Origin: Adenophora triphylla var. japonica
Taxonomy: Eukaryota > Streptophyta > Magnoliopsida > Asterales > Campanulaceae
Assembly: GCA_022495995.1 (NCBI GenBank)
Contig: JAFEMH010005389.1
Coordinates: 100,832-164,831 of the forward strand
Reading direction: 5' to 3'
DNA: 64,000 bases
Shown here: positions 1-11,962 of the stretch, piece after piece
Layout: the number at the start of each line of letters is the position of its first letter
Numbering within the stretch: the stretch's first letter is position 1
The notes under the pieces: generated by a model
What the model was told of the DNA's origin: nothing
Database searches by the model: none
What the model saw: the letters and a program-made list of their open reading frames with translations, nothing else
Program-made: the position numbers and the translations under genes

Positions 1-246
1 TTCACACAGTATTCTGTGTGTGTAAAAGTCTTGAGGTTTTGGGATTTGTGGAATAAGGGCAATTAGAGAAATATTGATCTCTCTTCTCTGTGTTTTTGGG
101 TTTCCTTTGAGAGAAGAAAAAGGGCAAACTTTTTCATCTCTTTGATTGGCTGCCGACACCGTTTATTGTTCGTCTTCAGCACCCATTTTTGCAGTGATTT
201 CAAAGGTTGAAGATTTTTTTCTGCATTTTTGAGATTTATTCCTTGG
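1..246 (+). other. candidate 5' noncoding exon of the DUF3527 gene
   Basis: No long ORF on the + strand. The segment ends in a canonical splice donor (TTGG|GTAAGG, intron starting at 247). The next good acceptor (TTTTTTACAG) is at 7881, just upstream of the DUF3527 start codon at 7967. The reading as a leader exon is inference from splice signals only. The true transcription start may lie left of the window. Confidence 0.4.
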
Positions 247-456
247 GTAAGGACTCTGTTTTTGGTTAGCGTTTGATTTTTTTTTTTGATTTGTTGTGTT
301 GTATGGAAATGAAAGGTTGGGTCTTTATGTTTATCAAAGTTCTGTTTGGCTGCTGTGTGATTATATTTGCGTTTACAGTAGAAATCTTGGATATTCCTTC
401 TCCAGATAGCATTTTTCAACTTTATTTTATAAATCAACTAAATTTTGGGTTCTTTT

Positions 457-685
457 CCTTCCAGAAAGATAATCCCACTTGTTTATTTGTAAATTAATTG
501 AACTTTGGCCAAGAATTTAGGAAAAAATAATGATCCCAATGAAATTATAAAATTTGTTACTGATACACCATTATGAATATTTCCAATAACAATTTTTAGA
601 CTTTCGGACCATTAAATTATGGGTGAAAAGTTCAATCAAACTTGCCAATAAAAAAAATGGGACTTTGTTTTCGGAACGGAGGGAG
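457..685. mobile_element. degenerate Stowaway-like MITE
   Basis: The right end reads GGAACGGAGGGAG followed by TA, the inverse of the Stowaway terminus CTCCCTCCGTTCC. The left end near 457 is worn. The interior, including the run TGATACACCATTAT, resembles a second copy at about 17094-17337, so the two are probably one family. Confidence 0.45.
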
Positions 686-1572
686 TATAGTATATCCTTG
701 TGAAGTTGAATCACTACTTGGATCTAAGTTTACTTTTGGGGCTACTTTTTTGAATGTGATTTTAGGTGTAATGGAGCGTGTGTCCTTTGTGTATGTGTGT
801 GAGAGCAATAAAATTAGTTTGATTATGGAGCAAGGGGTAAAAGGGAAAGTTGAGGAAGAAAGGGAGAATCTGGTGGAGGCCCTATCCTTTTCTCTCTTTT
901 CATTCTCTTTTTGCTTTATTTATTTTTACTCCTCCCTTTTAAAGGTCAATATTCAAAAATGTTTGAATTATTATTGAGTTTTGCTTTTGATTAGCTGGAA
1001 ATTTTTGTATGTACTGTAATTTCAAGATTTGATGTGGACTGCCCAATTTGCGTAATCTTCGACACTCATATGAATGAGTTCTTGAGGACCACACAATTCT
1101 ATCGTCATGTTACTTCTGTGTACTCTTTAGATTGTCCATATGCTGTTACAGTATAACGTTCGGATAACCAATTTGAATTTTTTTTGATAGTGTATTGATG
1201 TTATTTGTTAACATCTAGCTGAGGAAGGAAATTTTGGACCACAAAAAACTGCAGATTCTGTCTATGGCTATCTTTAATTTCTGATAGGCAAAGTGAATTT
1301 TTTAACCTTGTAGTGAAGTTATTTGTTTGTTATACATCACATATCTAGCTTAGCGAGGAAGAAGTTGTTAGGTATGTTTGTATGGTTGATCGTTGTAGGT
1401 CTTAATTAGCCAGTTATTAGTAATCCCTTCCCTTTTGGGATGATCCAAAATAAGCGGCCACTTTCACTTTTTGGAATATTAGAATGAATTTTGTCCACAA
1501 GTTTTTTGAGTATTTAAAGCATTTATCTACTATTTTAGAGTCAAATCGGTTTACTATATTCTGTGTGTTAAG

Positions 1573-2428
1573 TGTTGGAAATGGATAACGGAAAGTTAAG
1601 TTTAACTTAACGTTGATCTAGTTTCTAACGGAAGTTCGTTATGTGTTAACGGAACTAGTTACAAATGGTAATCTACATTTGTTGTAGATTATATATAACT
1701 CATTTAATGTCTCAAAACCATTTCCGTGTGAATGAGAAATTAATGACAAATGATTTGTAACTTAAATATTGGGTCAAAGTGTGATTTGGGTTGGTCCCAA
1801 AATTGGTGTGGACTTGTTGTGGCTAAAAGGGCTGACGAGCAGGCTGAAGAAGCTTCTGCACGGCCGTGCGAGTGCCAGACACGGCCGTGCACCGCGCCTT
1901 GCCTCGCCACTCGACCGTGCCGAGCCACGAACTCGACCGTGCATATTGCCTCGCACGGCCGTGCAGCTCATCGGGACACGGCCGCAGCAAGCAAGTGCTG
2001 TTATACCCGAAAAGTTGTGACTTTTCAAAGGAAAAGCCACCAAACCCTTTGACTCTCTTTATATACTTCCCTCCGAATTTCAATTCACTTACACAGTCAT
2101 TTGAGCCTCCCTACCCTCTAGTAAGATAGATTAACATACCCAAATCATTGCATATTGTTGCATTCAATCCTTCAAAGTCCAAAGTTCAAAACAAAGTGTT
2201 GTTCGTTAGAGTAATTGATTTGGAGTGCTCCTATTATTTACTTGTAAGTCGTTTTATCTTACTAGAAGATTGCCATATAAACCGTAAGCACTGTGCGGCA
2301 ATAACTTCTTACAGAGATTGTATCTAATACAAGACTTGACTTGTTTTATTGTTCTTTCAATCTCCGTTATCTTTTTCTGTTAAGTTTCTATTTGAGTTCT
2401 TGAGAAGCCTACACAATTTTGTCCAACA
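1573..2428 (+). repeat. copia 5' LTR
   Basis: 856 bp, TG...CA ends, paired with 6612-7466. By eye the two LTRs differ at roughly 20 positions, many of them C/T changes in CpG context. A TATA-like TTTATATAC is at about 2059-2067. The centre holds clustered palindromes GCACGGCCGTGC at 1858-1869 and 1953-1964, CACGGCCGTGC at 1880-1890, and several half copies. Confidence 0.92.
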
Positions 2429-2469
2429 ATCGTAAGAAGTTATTTGCGCTTCTTTAAGATCTTCAAGAG

Positions 2470-3208
2470 ATGGCAAATGAGAAAGACGTCTCCTCATCCA
2501 GTCAAGGGAATGTTACGCCTCCTTCTCAAGGTGACGCTACATTCAACCATGTTGCACCCGCTACTACACCATCTCACTCCTGGCTCATGGTAAGAAACCT
2601 CCTTCGGTGAAACCTCAAGGGTTGCACCTCTTAATGCTCTCCCTCCGTATCACGTGTTCGTACATGCGGAAAGACCGGTATTCTTACCGGGATGAACTTT
2701 AAGAGGTGGCAACGTAAAATGTTAGTCTATTTGACAACATTAAAATTGGTGCATTTTCTTTGGGAATATCCACCATTGATATCCGACGAGGATGAATCCA
2801 AAGCAAAGAATGATTTGGATACATGGAATCACAAATGATTTCTTGTGTCGCAATTATATTCTTAATGGCTTGGATTATGCACAATACAAAGTGTGTTGTG
2901 GCATAAAGACCGCGAGAGAACTTTGGGACTTTCTCGAGATGCACAATACTATGTGTATTGTGACTAAAAGACCGCAAGTAAACTTGGTGGAAAGAAGTAC
3001 CGGAAACAAGAGAAAGAACACCGGGAAAGTGAAGAGGACCGCCAAGAAGGTTAAAGGTAGTTGTTTTAATTGCGGCAAACCCGGGCATATGGCTAGGGAA
3101 TATCGACATCCTAGAATCAACAACCAAGGTGAAAACCCTCTTCAAGCCAATGTGAATGAAGATAGAAATGTTCCATTGAACTTCGAGCAACTTAGTCTAT
3201 CGGGATAA
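2470..3208 (+). pseudogene. copia gag remnant
   Basis: An ATG at 2470 follows the 5' leader, but the frame is interrupted. The last 139 codons (2792-3208) are open. The region carries a UBN2-type gag segment and a zinc knuckle near 3060-3115 reading CFNCGKPGHMAREY, where the final cysteine of CX2CX4HX4C is tyrosine. Gag would coat the element RNA. The broken frame and the damaged knuckle point to a dead copy. Confidence 0.8.
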
Positions 3209-4456
3209 GTTTTGAACTGACCAAATGTGGTTATTGTGTTAGTAAAGGATACCTTGTCAAGGACTCCTTAACTTGAATTGTAAATGTTTTATCCGCCTAA
3301 GTGCGAAGAATAAAATTTCAAATTTTATTTACTTGGTTTGAAGTGTTCCAATTGTTATGACGTGTTCAATTAGGTCGTGTAAATTTAAATTCACTAAGTC
3401 GACGAGTTAATTTAAAATTACTACCTAAGATGAAGTTTGATTCGTAAATCAATTGTGATTTCTTTTGTAGAAATCAGTTCAAACCAGAGATAGTAAATAG
3501 ATAGTTCATTACTTCTATTTATGATTGCATTTGATAATGCAAAGTTCATCTTTTGGAAAAGTAAAAGTAAAACCTTAAAGTTTTAAGTAAACAATAAGGT
3601 TTGTGATTCATCTTAATTAACAATTAAGAATTTCGTAGTGATAGAAGTGGTTAGTATGTAGTACCGTTTGAAAATAATTGTTGGGACGCTAACACTTATT
3701 TATCAAATGAATGCTTCTTACACACTCAAATCAATTGAATCACAGAAAAAAGGAAAGATAGAACTTTTAAAGGAGATGGTGAACTCCTTATTGATAAGTT
3801 CCGTCTTATGTGGGTATACCTAGCAAAGGTAGAAATATCTAAACCTAAGGAGGTTAAGATAGGACCCAAAACCATGGATTACGTTTCCATTGGCAATACG
3901 GTATTCTTCGAAACAAAATGATTGAAGAGACCAAGGTTGAAGAGACCTCACTTGAACATAGTTATGACTATGTTGTCAGGAGATAACATGGTTATTACAA
4001 TTAAATGACTTCACATAAAAGGAAAGTATTAAATATGAATTAGGATATTCATAAAATATTTGATATGTGGAGGTACACCTCAAGTGTGGGGGTACAAGCT
4101 AAATACATAAGTTCTATTGATATGAACTTCTAGTATTAATGTAAACCGTTAAACCGTTAATGATTAAAAGAATGGATCCTTAGAAAGGAAATATTCAATG
4201 ATGACGAATTATGAAATATTCATAAGCCGTTTTATAAATACCTCAAATGTGGGGGTATTTGGCTAAAGTAGAAATACTTAAGCAAGACACGTTATATTCT
4301 TTGAGAATATATTTCCTTGAAATGATAGGAAATTTTAGAAACTATGGTGGTCTTCTTAATAAGAAGAAGAACCAAGATGTAGTTGGAGGACAAAAGTTAC
4401 TAATTCTTTGGTTCTAAATTCTCTAAGATGGAAAATAAATTAAAACTGTTAAATAA
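3209..4456 (+). other. copia internal region without ORF
   Basis: AT-rich sequence between gag and the reverse transcriptase remnant. Protease and integrase, expected here in a complete copia element, cannot be recognised. Short repeated phrases such as CCTCAAATGTGGGGGTA occur near 4080 and 4240. Either the original pol was deleted and replaced, or it has decayed beyond recognition. Confidence 0.6.
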
Positions 4457-6074
4457 TTGATAATGCTTAATAATGCATCCTATTCTATTTTGGAAGATGG
4501 TCGATCTTCCTACGCGAACCGTTGGGTTGCAAAACTAGATGTGCCAAGGATGAAACCTTTAAATATTAGACTACAAAACGGTCCATCTCAAGTAGAAGAT
4601 GAAGGACCTAGACTTAGTAAAAGGGCAAGAGTGGAAAAGTCTTTTGGTCCCGATTTTCTATCATTTATGTTGGAAAACGAACCAAGAATCAAGTATGGAA
4701 AGCGTTATCTCGGTCCTGATAGTTCGTTACGAAAGAGGCTATTAACAATGAGACAAAATCCATAATGCTTCGGGAATTGGTAGATTTCTCCAAGTTGCAA
4801 ACCATTAGGTTGCAATTGGATTCTTAAAAGAAAGTATAAAGCCTATGGATCTGCTGATAAGTATAAAGTCGTGCTAGTTGTCAAAAGGACATTATGATTC
4901 ATGCAAGATTATCCCACCGACACAACAGAGCGTTCTATGTCGCACAACCGTGTTGGATCTACTTGTGTATTCATATGGACTAAAACAAGCAACTAACTAG
5001 TGGCATGAGAAGTTCGATAGAACTATGTTATCAAATGGATTCAAGATCAATGAATGTGACAAATGTGTCTACATTAAAGGAACATCTGAATCATTCGTTA
5101 TTGTTTGTCTTTATGTAGACGACATGCTCATAATGGAAAGTAATCATGATTTGATCATGAATACCAAAAGCATGTTAAAGAAGAACTTTGACATGAAAGA
5201 CATGGGGTTAGCTGATGTAATATTAGGGATAAAGATCTCTAGAACATCTGAAGGATTAGTTCTTTCACAATCCCATTACCTAGAGAATGTTCTTCGAAAA
5301 TTCAATATCTTTGATGACCCTCCGGCTAAGACACCTGTAGACTTGGCTCTACATTTAGCCAAGAACAAAGGGGAACCAGTTTCTCAACTGGAATATGCAA
5401 GAATAATTGGCAGTCTGATGTACTTAACGAATTGTACTCGCCCGGACATATCGCATATTCAAGTAAGCAAACTAAGTAGGTTCACAAGCAATCCTAGTAC
5501 TCGATCATCGAAAGCACTAATGAAAGTACTAAGATATTTAAAGTATACATTAAACCATGGGATACTTTACAATAAATATCCAAATATTAGAAGGATACTT
5601 GCGATGCCAATGGATATCGACACGAAAGACTCTAAGTCCACAAGTGGATATGTATTCACAATAGGTGGAGGAGCAAGGTCATGGAAATCCTCCAAACAAA
5701 CATGTATAGCCGTATCCACGATGGAATCTCGAGTTTATAGCTTTGGATAAAGCCGGGGAAGAAGCAGAATGGCTTAAGAACTTCCCGGAGGATATTCCTT
5801 GTTGGAACAAACTCCGTGCTCGCTGATAGTCAATCGAATTGGAAGGGCAATGAATAGTATGCATAATGGTAAATCTAGACAGATTCGTCGTAGACACAAT
5901 ACTATTAGACAGTTGATCAAGAATGGCGTTATCACTATTGATTATGTGAAATCATGTGATAACCTAGTTGATCCGTTTACCAAAGGTATAAATCGAGATC
6001 AACTGTATAAACTGTTAAGGGGAATGGGTTTAAAACCCACAACAAAAGAACTTATAGCGGACACTCAACCTTGA
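4457..6074 (+). pseudogene. copia pol remnant: reverse transcriptase and RNase H
   Basis: Three open pieces (4457-4765, 5025-5750, 5799-6074) in different frames. The second has the copia RT catalytic motif YVDDML near 5112-5129 and downstream motifs LYVDD...LGI and GSLMYLT...RPDI typical of copia RT/RNase H. The third ends with the RNase H tail around NLVDPFTKG. Frameshifts near 4766-5024 and 5750-5800 break the frame, so no full polyprotein can be made. Confidence 0.85.
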
Positions 6075-6611
6075 GAAATGGAGATCCCAGGCCCTTGGTT
6101 CAATGAGACAACCAAGTTATAAGTTCTAGTAGAATTACTTGGAAACAACTCGGTTTATTAACCTGGAGATGTTGAATACTCATTCCCAGAACATCCAAGT
6201 ATTAGCACATGCAGCAGTGGTAAGGATAAGTTGAGAAAACTTTTAATGATTTCTATACCTACGGGTGGAGTAGTGCATGATACTCCTTATAGTGAGAATT
6301 ACCTATATAAGCGAGAGGTAATTAGGCCGCCTCTAATTGAACGCTTATGAATGAGATACGATCCAGGGCCAAAATGGACAAAACGTGAGAACAACAATTG
6401 TTAGAGCTGTTATTATGTGAGTATTATTGTCTTGGTATACACCCGACAGTCACTGGTTCAAAGCGACTCGCTACCAAATGGCTAGTATATCCGATAATAT
6501 TTCACTAGGGAGGATTCAAGGCCACAAGCTATCTATCCCGAGGTAATAATAGTTCGCCGGAACTTTGGACGAATTTGCATACATGCATTAATTGTCATTC
6601 ATGTGGAGGAT

Positions 6612-7466
6612 TGTTGGAAATGGATAACGGAAAGTTAAGTTTAACTTAACGTTGATCTAGTTTCTAACGGAAGTTCGTTATGTGTTAACGGAACTAGTTA
6701 CAAATGGTAATCTACATTTGTTGTAGATTATATATAACTCATTTAATGTCTCAAAACCATTTCCGTGTGAATGAAAAATTAATGACAAATGATTTGTAAC
6801 TTAAATATTGGGTCAAAGTGTGATTTGGGTTGGTCCCAAAATTGGTGTGGACTTGTTGTGGCTAAAAGGGCTGACGAGCAGGCTGAAGAAGCTTCTGCAC
6901 GGCCGTGCGAGTGCCTAGGACACGGTCGTGCACCGTGCCTTGCCTTGCCACTCGACCGTGCTGAGCCATGAACTCGACCGTGCATATTGCCTTGCACGGC
7001 CGTGCAGTTCATTGGACACGGCCGTGCAAGTGCTGTTATACCCGAAAAGTTGTGACTTTTCAAAGGAAAAGCCACCAAACCCTTTGACTCTCTTTATATA
7101 CTTCCCTCCGAATTTCAATTCACTTACACAGTCATTTGAGCCTCCATACCCTCTAGTAAGATAGATTAACATACCCAAATCATTGCATATTGTTGCATTC
7201 AATCCTTCAAAGTCCAAAGTTCAAAACAAAGTGTTGTTCGTTAGAGTAATTGATTTGGAGTGCTCCTATCATTTACTTGTAAGTCGTTTTATCTTACTAG
7301 AAGATTGCCATATAAACCGTAAGCACCTGTGCGGGGCAATAACTTCTTACGGAGATTGTATTTAATACAAGACTCGACTTGTTTTATTGTTCTTTCAATC
7401 TCCGTTATCTTTTTCTGTTAAGTTTCTATTTGAGTTCTTGAAAAGCCTACACAATTTTGTCCAACA
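6612..7466 (+). repeat. copia 3' LTR
   Basis: 855 bp, direct repeat of 1573-2428, preceded by the purine-rich tract TGTGGAGGA at 6603-6611 and followed by target duplication TTAAG. Several GC palindromes intact in the 5' LTR are changed by C-to-T substitutions here. Confidence 0.92.
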
Positions 7467-7966
7467 TTAAGTCAAATGTTGCTCTTATTTGAATAAGAGG
7501 GAGTATTGAATGGTCTGAGACAATGGGTGAAACTTTGAGCAGTAGATTTTGGTAGGAATATTAAAGTCCCGTGAAGAGTTGATGGTAAGATTTTCCAGAA
7601 ATATTGTTTGATGACTCTGAACGGTTGATTTTCCGGAAATATTTGTGTGATGAGTGTAACAGAATGTATGTGAGTAACCCAATAATATTTTCACTTTTTG
7701 GATGTATGGACAGGTAGACAATATGCACATGTATTCTTTTTCACTTACAATCTGGTGCTGGCCTTTTACATTTGGAATTGCCATCTAGTGCCGTAGTTCC
7801 AAGACAACGTCACCTGCATTAAATGCATATGAACCCCATATTTAATTCTATTTTAATTCTCTTATTGGCCCTTTTTTACAGTCAGAAGGATTACTATCAT
7901 TTATCATAGTTGCAAGCTTTCACGAGCCCGTGGATCTGGAAAAAGAAGTTGGGATGAAGTGCACAG

Positions 7967-10012
7967 ATGGTGAACAAATCTACAGACCATAGATATAAAA
8001 TGGACCAAAATAGAAAGTTGCAAGACAAGTTCAAATTAGAGAAAAGTGATCTCTCTTATGCCGACTTCCATTCTGAAGTTGTAAAGAATTTGGAGGATAT
8101 GACCTCATCTTCAGGGCGTCAACTCAAGCAATGCATCGGAAGCAAAGTGGGTGAAAGTGAAGAGATCGTTAAATATATGTCAAGTTTGCCAATTTATTTG
8201 GAGACTGGAAATAAGTTTCAAGATAGAGCTTTGACTATCGGAGTCATGGACTGGGGACGGTTAGAAAAATGGCACTCTAATCAGAAACAGCTTCCGTATA
8301 GAAGTAGCCAAGACTTGCCTTCTAGTAGCAATTTGTCTTCCTATTTCTCAACGGATGGGTCTTATAACCATTCTATCATCAGATCTCACAGTACCCCTCC
8401 GTCTCATCAAAAATCTAATCGGACTACACTTCAATCTCATTTTAGTGCATCCCCCCAACAAAATGTTACTCCTTGTGTCAAATTGCCTGCTGAAAGTCCT
8501 CGCAAGTTTCAAGATCTCAAAGATGTTCCGGGTAATGAATTTGGTGCAGAAAAGAATATGATTAGAAAATACGCGGCTTTTCACAAAAGCCGAATGGAAG
8601 CCAGGCTGAAAGAATGTGGGGGTAGTTTGGGGATTACATCTTCTTCAAAAGGAAAGATGAAGATTCAAGAGGATGAGTGTACAGAGGGGCATACTAATAA
8701 CTACGGTCAGCATTGCCTTGAAAAGAACAAAAATGTAGTCCTCCTTTTACCTAGAGATGGCCCTATTCCAACCATAACAGCCAATGCAGAAACTAACAAG
8801 AATCTAGAAGAAAAGTCAACCATGTCTTCGGAGGGTTCAGATCTGAAAATGGGCGGTGTACCTAGTAAGATGAGAAGTGTTTCTCCGCTCCGTCGACTAA
8901 GCATTAGCATGGGCAAGATTGGTAGAAATTCCATCTCAAGGGATAGTTCAACCACGCCTCAGTTGAGCTCCAAACCTTTGACCTCTAAATCTGGTTCGGA
9001 GAGACCCAAGGCTTCCGCTTTCTCTGATAATATAATCAAGGACAATTCAGTCATTTCAAGTAAGACCCGGTCCAGTCCTCTCAGAAGGTTTAGTTCCAGT
9101 TCAAGAGACGGTTCAAACGTACCTCAATCAAGCTCTAAATATGTTTCTTCTGAATCTCATTCAGACGGAGCCGAGGCTTCTGATAACTTACCCAAGGATA
9201 ATCCAAATGTTTCAAGCCGGGCCCGTTCCAGTCCTCTCAGAAGGTTACTAGATCCTTTATTCCCTTCAAAGGCTACTAACTCTCAACAATCTGCTGAGCC
9301 ATCAAAGGAAGATTCAAAAATAAAAGTGAAAGAAAAGATAGATTTGGGAAGTAATATTAGAAATGAGACGGAAAGATCAGAAACAGTGCAGGCTCTCTTT
9401 CAAATAGCTGTTAAAAATGGCCGCCCCTTGTTTACATTTGCAGTTGAAAACAACAATGATGTACTTGCTGCCACGGTGAGGAGATTGAGTTCTCCGATGA
9501 AAGATGGAAGCAGATGGATTTACACATTCTTCACCGTTCAAGAAATAAAGAAAAAGAATACAAGTTGGTTGACTCCTAGCAATAAAGTCAAAGGCCATGG
9601 GTATGTCCCAAATATTGTTGGTCAAATGAAGGTGTCAGATGCTTCGGTCCCAAACAGGGAGTTTGTCTTATTCTCCGTGAATTTAAGACCGTCAGATCAG
9701 CAAATATTGGATGTCCATCCACGTGATGAACTGGCTGCCATTGTTGTCAAGTTCCCCAGGAAGGCAATGAGGGAAGATGGTGAAGACCATTTTAGTACAA
9801 CAGTTATTTTACCCGGTGGGCATCATGGGGTACCTAGTAAAGGAGAACCTTCACCTCTTATTGAACGGTGGAGATCGGGTGGCTTATGTGATTGTGGAGG
9901 TTGGGATATTGGTTGCAGAATGACAGTTCTTGCAAACCAGAATCAAACTAGTAGGAAATCAAATGCAGGCCGAGTTCATTCACCAATTAACCAATTTGAG
10001 CTTTTCTCGGAG

Positions 10013-10080
<68 letters not shown>

Positions 10081-10708
10081 TCTTCTAGTTGGTTTCTGTG
10101 AATTTAGTTTATAGAAATATAGAATGACCAATTTATCCCTGCCAAAGAGTTCTAGCTCAAACAGAACCAGATATACCTTTCTACACAGAAGTCAGGTTCA
10201 ATCCCCACCACCAATACAGATTTCACTCTCCAGGTGACATTATTGTAAACAATAAACTTATCAATTGATAAAAAACTCATTTTTTTTTTGTATATTTAAA
10301 AAGACCAAATTACCTCTTGCTCTCGTTATAACTCTGCATTTGTTAGTGTTTCTGCTAACATTATGTGCATGAAAATGCGGTCTAGCCGTTTTTTATTGGT
10401 TATTAGATATCATATTAACTTTCGCTCCATTTCCTCAACAGGGAGAATATGAGGGACCTTTTTTCAGCATGTCTCTATTAAAGGAAAATATCTACTCAGT
10501 CGAATTCAATTCCTCCTTGTCACTTCTCCAAGCGTTCTCTACTTGCATCTCAGTTCTAGAGTGTAGAAAATCGTCTCTGCTGCTGTCAGAATCGAGCAAT
10601 TTCTCAGAAGAGAAACTATCTGAAGAAACCACCACAGCATTGAAACAAGAGGAAGTTCCGGTAAGATATGTGTCGTATCCACCTCTTTCGCCAGTTGGAA
10701 GGGTTTAA
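7967..10708 (+). CDS. DUF3527 domain protein
   Basis: Two coding exons, 7967-10012 and 10442-10708, joined in phase 0, give about 770 residues. The N-terminal part has the conserved segment of this plant family around residues 65-100 (VKYMSSLPIYL...GVMDWGRLEKW), then a long Ser/Arg-rich low-complexity middle with repeated RSSPLRR motifs. The C-terminal DUF3527 domain (about 470-760) ends in exon 2 with GEYEGPFFSM and PLSPVGRV. Molecular function is not established for the family; the serine/arginine-rich middle suggests phosphorylation. The start is the first ATG after the acceptor at 7881 that opens this frame. An open reading frame continues past 10012 only because the intron opens with a CT repeat; that Leu-Ser run is not protein. 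The splice is supported by continuity of family motifs across it. Confidence 0.88.
10015..10074 (+). repeat. (CT)n microsatellite at the 5' splice site
   Basis: About 29 CT units begin directly after the exon-1 donor (GAG|GTTCTCTC) of the DUF3527 gene. The donor therefore has CT repeat at positions +3 onward instead of the usual AAGT. Confidence 0.9.
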
Positions 10709-11083
10709 GAAGCAGAAATCGTACTATTAACTTAGCAGTTGTTGAATAATGCAATAAAATCTTGATTCGGAAAGGATCATCGGCTTTTGCTTGAAGGTGA
10801 AGCCATATGGGAATCTTGTTAGGTGCATGAATTGTGTATAAGTTGGAATGATTTTAGTAAAGCTAATCTATAAACTTTATTCAGTATGGAGTGTGTGTGT
10901 TCCAACTTCCAAGAGTGGAAGGATTCTGTAATCTTCATCTCAATTATCAACTTTTTTCTGAAATAATCGGATAGTTTATGCTAGAAAACGCCTATCATGT
11001 TCTAGTAACAACGAAGTTTTGGATGGAAAATGGAAAGGCTAACGGCATATGCCATTGGAGTCAAGTGAAGACTCGTTGGCATA
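10709..11083 (+). other. 3' UTR and intergenic spacer
   Basis: Follows the DUF3527 stop codon. A polyadenylation-like AATAAAAT is at about 10752 and TG-rich sequence lies near 10890. No coding sequence is visible. Confidence 0.5.
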
Positions 11084-11360
11084 CTCCCTCCGTCCCAATA
11101 AGAGCTTCCCTTTTTGTCATTTTGGGTGTCCCGCTAATAGCTTCCACTTTCCTTTTTTGGCAAAGGAATCTTTACTATTTCCTCCACTCATTCTCTCTCC
11201 TCATTATTTTAATACTCACAACACTATTATAATTTACTATTCCCTTCACTCATTCTCTCTCCTATTTTCAAATTACACTCACAACATCTTTACTTCCCTC
11301 CCATTTCCTTAATTTGCGTGATTTCTAAAAATGTGGAAGTTCTTATTGGGACGGAGGGAG
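11084..11360. mobile_element. Stowaway-like MITE
   Basis: 277 bp between TA dinucleotides. Ends CTCCCTCCGTCCCAATAAGA and its inverse complement TCTTATTGGGACGGAGGGAG form perfect 20-bp inverted termini. The interior is rich in ATTCTCTCTCC and CTCACAACA runs shared with other MITEs of this window. It is noncoding. Confidence 0.93.
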
Positions 11361-11962
11361 TACAAAAGAAGCATTGAAATTGGCTAAAATCAACTCTAAA
11401 GATTAGGAATGATGTTGTAGAGAAATGCTGGAACTTTTAATGAAGATGAAAAATGGACTTGGATGCATGAGCAAAAGCCAAATGTTTGTAAATGGAAGAT
11501 TAAAAAATCTGTTTTTTTTTAGTATTAATCTGTCAAGTTAAAGTTGCCGATTAGATCGTGAGTCTGTCAATTTTAAATCGTAAATGTATTGGGAGGAGGC
11601 GAGGGGTGGAGAGGTTCGAAACCTAGACCTCATCACCGAGCACGTTGGCACTGGGTCACTCAATATCAATCAATACATCATTGAATTGGGCCTGTCAAAA
11701 CCTAGAGACCAACTTAGGTACGAGGGTCAAGCCCACCGGATTTTTACGCCCCAGCGATCATCATTAACTCTGCGAGAGACCACTGCACCGCCGTATCCGA
11801 ATTCTTCTCCGTTGCTCCGGTAAGCTATCGTACTAATTTACAGTATGCCCTAGTTTCCTCATAACGATAGTGCAAAATTAGGTCAAATTATTCATTCTGG
11901 TTTCTCATAATTGAAATACATAATCTTTATTGTGTTCTTCAGAAACTATAATCGTCGTTTCC
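11361..11962 (+). other. promoter and 5' leader region of the AC19 gene
   Basis: The segment before the AC19 start codon. A probable small leader intron runs from donor GTAAGC at 11820 to an acceptor CTTCAG at 11942. The exon before it (around 11700-11819) is pyrimidine-rich, as expected of a leader. No TATA box is obvious. Confidence 0.4.

Larger units (their letters stand above)
1573..7466 (+). mobile_element. Ty1/copia LTR retrotransposon, defective
   Basis: Two direct LTRs (1573-2428 and 6612-7466), each beginning TGTTGG and ending CCAACA, are flanked by a 5-bp duplication TTAAG at 1568-1572 and 7467-7471. Internal remnants are gag (2470-3208) and reverse transcriptase/RNase H (4457-6074) in copia order on the + strand. 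No recognisable integrase lies between them. Frames are broken, so the copy is not autonomous. It sits in the probable leader intron of the DUF3527 gene in the same orientation. Confidence 0.92.
247..7881 (+). other. probable leader intron, enlarged by a copia insertion
   Basis: It runs from donor GTAAGG at 247 to the pyrimidine-rich acceptor ending at 7881. Of its 7.6 kb, 5.9 kb is a complete LTR retrotransposon (1573-7466) and the rest is AT-rich DNA with a degenerate MITE at about 457-685. A second worn MITE seems to start near 1423 and end at 7503 (GAGGGAG then TA), with the copia element inserted in it. I see no host coding sequence here. Confidence 0.4.

Noticed and set aside
1740..2129. 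Short ORFs in the copia LTR (also 6779-7217)
   Set aside because: Produced by GC-rich palindromes in the LTR; not conserved in frame between the two LTRs.
10013..10114. Leu-Ser extension of the DUF3527 ORF
   Set aside because: It is intron sequence (CT repeat); the family C-terminus resumes after the acceptor at 10441.
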